A stretch of DNA of 64,000 nt from Lingula anatina (lineage: Eukaryota > Brachiopoda > Lingulata > Lingulida > Lingulidae): positions 372,001 to 436,000 of the forward strand of contig NW_019774770.1 of the NCBI RefSeq assembly GCF_001039355.2, given 5' to 3'. Below, piece after piece: positions 60,378 through 64,000 of this stretch. The number at the start of each line of letters is the position of its first letter. Positions within the stretch are counted from its first letter, which is position 1. The translations under genes were made by a program, and so were the position numbers. The notes below the pieces were generated by a model. It did not search any database and was not told where the DNA came from. It saw only the letters and a program-made list of their open reading frames with translations.

Positions 60378-63300
60378 GAGGACTTACTTGGCTGTCCAGT
60401 CCCAATGTGAGCAACATCAAGAAGAATAGTATAGCCCACAGTGGAGATATGGGCAGTTGAGCAATGGCTTCAGGATACACAACAAATGCAAGCCCAGGAC
60501 CTAAAACAGTTATAACACTAAAAAATTAATTTGCAAAACAACATGCTGCTATTTTTTAATCTCCTAGGTTGTGAGTACTTTTAGTTGGGCGGGTTTTCAT
60601 GCAGTGCTTTACCACATGATAGTACAAAAGCCAACTTTACATCACGCCCTGACGCTATGCTTCTCTTAAAGTACAATCGTTTTTTATGAATTGCCGTAGC
60701 ATTAATACATTGACATAGACAGGTTGAACCTTACTCGTTAAAAATTAGCAGGGGAGGAGAATTCTAACATGTAGCTTCAGTTTGATAAACGAGGTCTGCT
60801 ATCCACATACTACAAGAGGAGCAAATTGAAAACCCATCACTTTTAATCGTGTGTTGCCCGCACCCACCCCCGCAGTTTCAGAGGTCATAAGAAAGTCACC
60901 TCTACTTATCGACTAGACAGACAAAGGTGAATTTCCAGCTGTGATCTCTTGGCTACAGGGTGCATGCTCCGTGCCACACCGAAAATCGGTTTTTAAAAAG
61001 TTTTTAAAAAAGAGAAAAAACAGCAAGTTCGCATTTGTCTATTAATGTTTCAGACATGACATTCTGAATACTTGTTTATGACGGTTCGGGCTTTCTTCAG
61101 TACATTTCGAATCACAAGTAATGGTAACACTTCCGAAAGATATGATATATATTGATTGCATGGTGTATAAGCGACTGATCGTACGCACCTTGTTTGACCA
61201 CTTCGTCGACTCTCAAACCGGCCACTTTCGCCATATAACCCATGACGGAGAAGATAACGAAACCTCCATAAAAACTCGTACCACAGTTTATCATTGGGAT
61301 TAACAGCGAATCTCTAGAATATAAAACGTATCAAATATTATAGAACTACAAGTTATTCATAAAACAACTTTCTCAGTTTTCATACCTTTCACAATATGTG
61401 CAGGGAAATTCTAAATAAATTCAAGGTTAATTAATTGGTAAATAGTAAACGGAGCCGAAAATGTAAGCCTATCGACTCGTCCATGTCAATTCTAATTACA
61501 TCTTCAAGTAAGCATACCGTACAGAGTCATACAATAAAGGAACCCACACCTCATGATATTATTGTTGAACTCGTTATAGCTGGCCATAGTGATCAGTCCT
61601 CCCCAGGCAGGCCCTAGTGAGTAGAATACCTGGAGACACGCTTCGCACCACACCTGAGGATGTACAACATTAAATAAATATAAACTTATACTTTGCTTCT
61701 CAATAACTTAGATTATTTCACGCATCACATCCACCTAAGGATGTATAAAACAAAATGAGTATAAAATTATACTTTCTTTCTCAAAAGATTAGATATTATT
61801 TCACGCCTTGCATCACACCTAAGGATGTATAAAACTAAATGTAAGTATAAAATTATACTTTGCTTCTCAATGAATTAGATATTATCTCAGACTAACATCG
61901 TAGTATTCATGTGCAAGTTCAAAGGCGTTAATCAGATTTGGGAGAGCACGAGAACGATGGGCCTCACCGCGTCTTGATAAACTTTGCTTTAAAAACCGTA
62001 TATTCACAATTCACAAATGCAAATAGGATGTAACATGCCCTTATAAATAATTAGTCAATAATTATATCATGTTTGGATGAGCTCTGATATTGGCGTGGGG
62101 AAAACATATCTGTGTGTTCCCTATATTAATAACGCTCACTCTAAATTCGGCAAGTTTTGAGAAATCCGGCGTGAGGTAATATTTCACGCCTTCTAGAGAT
62201 CCCTCGAGCGTCGCTCCGCGTATTAGGAGAATGGTGAGGAAAATGTACGGCGTGGTGGCGGTGACGTACACGATCTGAAAGAAAAAGGGGAATTTACACT
62301 TGTTTTCCAACAGATTTCACCCACAAGATATTAATGTACAGCAGCGCTCAGCGCTAATCAATGTATAAACCTAGTACAGTTTAGTCATGGGTGAAAGTTG
62401 TAAAAACCGAAACCCCTTAAAACGAACTTGCATTCTGTCATTGCTTTTACACCAAGTAAGAAAAACGATCAAAAAGAAGACTGAAATTATGAAATCGGAC
62501 ATAATCCTGAAAACTTTCGCCTGTGGATTTAGTACTTGGAATATTCTTTCTATTACTCAGCATATTTTAAAGCAGCTTTAAAACTAATCCAAATTTTTAA
62601 TTAATCCAAAACAGTTTTATCCACAAAATAAAAGGAGAATAAGATTTAATTATGACTACATACCAGTCCTGACGATTTCACTCCTTTGCATAAACAAACG
62701 AAGGTGAGAGCCCAGGCCAAAATAAGGCAGATCAGTAGTTCCCATTTCACAGTGCCTAGATTATCAATACCACTGGACATCCCCAGCACGGCCGACCTTA
62801 AAAGGAGGCAAATAACCGTGCATCAGGTGCTTTTTTTATGATCACGGTATTCATAAATGAAGACCTAGAAGTGTATTAGAAAAGGCCTGCACCACTCCTT
62901 AATGAAAGTGGAATGGGTGTTTCATGATGACAATGAAAGATCCGGATATTGGTTTTATTATTTTTCTACTTTTAGGCCTACCTACTAAAATGGTCCTATC
63001 AACGGTCATATTAACGTATCAAAGCTGTCACTAATACTGCACCAATCAAAACAACTGCACGTTTGAACAATTTCCTATATTTGGTATATTTTCAATTATT
63101 ACATCATTTCAAACGTTGAAATACCAGGGTATTATGTCCACATATTTTAAACGAACAGATCAAGGTAATAAACAAAACTCGATCGTATGTTCCCCTCTAA
63201 CAACTAATCAAGGAGCCACGCATATAAGCAACAGAACATACGCGGTTCACTGATAGTTTACACCATCTGTGTGGGATGCATGCACATACCGGCCGGTTCA

Positions 63301-63879
63301 ATCCCTAAGCCCTTGACCTTTTAAGTTCCAAAATCGTAGCATTTAAACAGTTGTATATATGTGTAAATAGAGGAGCGTGACTTAATGGAAATTTTGGCCA
63401 TGTTGTGTGCATGTAAAAACCGCGGGTTTCTTTGTGGCCGTTGCCTGTATACCTAATACAGCTGTTACTGCTTTTTTTAAAGTTGTGAGCAATGATTGTA
63501 ACCTACTGCCAATATTCCTCTGTAGGGCTTGTGGACTTGTTACAGAAAATGCTGTCTTCTATGTAAGATATATTACTGGCAAGATCTACAGTAACATTCG
63601 TGACCATAACCAAACCTTGGCCGGACGAGGTATTGCTTTGCGAAAATGGCAAATAGTTCAACATGTTGCCGGTTGAGTTAGTCCCAGAGGGGCCCAGAAG
63701 GGTTGCGTTGCGGCTCTCCCCCGCTGCCAGGCAGCATTCCGTGTTCCACCAGTTCCCACAACCACCCCAAGGCACCTCTGTTCCGAAGGACATGGCAAGG
63801 TAAAATAGTACCCAGGTCAGGATGACATTGTAATAGATACACAAGATTCCAGACACTAGGATCATAGCGTAGCCCAGAC
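55914..63879 (-). CDS. SLC6 gene C: Na+/Cl- dependent glycine-transporter-like protein (5' end beyond right edge)
   Basis: Third tandem SLC6 gene. Exons present, in transcript order: 63507-63879, 62664-62796, 62140-62274, 61550-61653, 61189-61313, 60388-60500, 59918-60049, 59498-59597, 58736-58836, 58065-58235, 55914-56072. These correspond to homologous exons 3-13 of genes A and B. They cover TM3 ([14 protein letters not shown]) through TM12 and a cytoplasmic tail ending EENHQV. The two exons with TM1-TM2 must lie past 64000. Loop 2 has C-x8-C and about six N-x-S/T sites. TM6 is [15 protein letters not shown]7 NCGTSFYGG, loop 4 [11 protein letters not shown] and TM8 GLDSQ. All junctions are GT-AG in phase. 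Closest in-window relative is gene B (shared [23 protein letters not shown] and TPGLLM). A small-amino-acid substrate is inferred; TM1 cannot be read here. Confidence 0.93.
57017..57177. mobile_element. Small MITE with GGCCCCGTAACTCGA termini
   Basis: Inverted ends of about 35 bp (left GGGCCCCGTAACTCGAAAGC, then GCGAATTGCGA; right TCGCAATTCGCGATGCTCTC, then GAGTTACGGAGCCC) flank a centre that includes a G-run. It is non-coding and lies in the last intron of gene C. Confidence 0.7.
57465..57851. repeat. 196-bp direct duplication across an N, gene C last intron
   Basis: 57465-57659 and 57661-57851 are nearly identical direct copies starting AATCATTTAGCGACTTCAGG, separated by a single N at 57660. 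The adjacency to an ambiguous base suggests either a real tandem duplication or a haplotype/assembly join artefact. Confidence 0.85.
58358..58406. repeat. CG/CA microsatellite
   Basis: GCGC then imperfect (AC)n in the gene C intron between exons 12 and 11. Confidence 0.9.
59293..59333. repeat. (GT)n microsatellite
   Basis: About 20 GT dinucleotides in the gene C intron between exons 11 and 10. Confidence 0.95.
59402..59444. repeat. (AAAT)n microsatellite
   Basis: About 10 AAAT units, some 55 bp from the gene C exon at 59498-59597. Confidence 0.95.
60340..60375. repeat. (AG)n microsatellite
   Basis: GA repeat ending 12 bp from the donor of the gene C exon 60388-60500, within the intron. Confidence 0.95.
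61637..61890. repeat. Three tandem copies spanning a gene C 3' splice site
   Basis: Units of about 83-88 bp start near 61637, 61720 and 61803. Each has a CACG-TTCGCA(C/T)CACAC-like start, CCT(G/A)AGGATGTA, AAATTATACTT and TTCTCAA. The first unit includes the last ~17 bp (5' end in transcript sense) of exon 61550-61653 and its acceptor. The outer two carry diverged, acceptor-like copies in the intron. Confidence 0.85.
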
Positions 63880-64000
63880 CTGAAATAAATAGGAATGCAA
63901 ATTTTACCCTAAAAATAACCCTACCTCAAAAATATATTAACGGTGTTACAGAGTTACAGATGGTTTTTCAAAACGAAGTCATATGACACAATAAAAGATC

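Noticed and set aside
12533-63879. Monoamine or GABA transporter identity for the SLC6 genes
   Set aside because: TM1 in A and B has Gly where monoamine transporters carry the amine-binding Asp, and loop 4 and TM6-TM8 signatures resemble glycine transporters. GABA transporters have a different TM1 context. The substrate still remains unproven.
1-64000. tRNA, rRNA, snRNA or CRISPR loci
   Set aside because: No cloverleaf-type A/B boxes, rRNA words or regularly spaced repeat-spacer arrays were recognised by eye; a covariance-model search would be decisive.

Overview
The window looks like metazoan nuclear DNA, AT-rich and intron-rich. It carries many short inverted-repeat (MITE-like) elements, long AT/CA/AG microsatellites and frequent 'tacatgta'-type words. 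Protein content and base texture fit a lophotrochozoan, most likely a bivalve-like mollusc. That placement is inference, because no species-diagnostic gene is present. Three assembly ambiguities (N at 16761-16764, 33659 and 57660) mark it as a draft assembly.

I reconstruct five protein-coding genes from splice-compatible exons. (1) Minus strand, 1800-4914: the 5' part of an SLC35E1-type nucleotide-sugar/triose-phosphate-family transporter. It runs off the left edge and has two alternative copies of its third exon. (2) Plus strand, 5531-9951: a complete 8-exon fukutin (FKTN) gene encoding about 458 aa, a Golgi LicD-type phosphotransferase of dystroglycan glycosylation. These two genes are head-to-head with 616 bp between start codons, so they probably share a bidirectional promoter. 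(3-5) Minus strand: three head-to-tail SLC6 sodium/chloride-dependent transporters of the glycine-transporter-like branch. Gene A (12533-26970, 13 coding exons, 643 aa) and gene B (35536-51188, 13 coding exons, 715 aa) are complete. Gene C (55914-63879, last 11 coding exons) continues past the right edge.

The three SLC6 genes have splice sites at homologous positions with the same phases. Their internal exons are 132, variable, 133, 135, 104, 125, 113, 132, 100, 101 and 168/171 nt. Differences are confined to the N-terminal exon, the extracellular-loop-2 exon and the C-terminal tail. B and C resemble each other more than either resembles A, which fits serial tandem duplication. All keep the TM1 glycines, the C-x8/9-C pair of loop 2, and the Tyr/Gln/Ser positions expected for chloride dependence.

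Intergenic DNA (9952-12532, 27-35.5 kb, 51.2-55.9 kb) and the longer introns hold no further recognisable genes. They do contain at least eight families of foldback/MITE-like elements, several with clear target-site duplications. The most striking is a 917-bp palindromic element (45278-46194) whose arms carry phased CCGCGG-centred boxes. No RNA gene, CRISPR array or prokaryotic feature was found. The strongest unusual observations are the duplicated, probably mutually exclusive SLC35E1 exons, the CCGCGG foldback element, and local tandem duplications covering 3' splice sites in SLC6 genes A and C.
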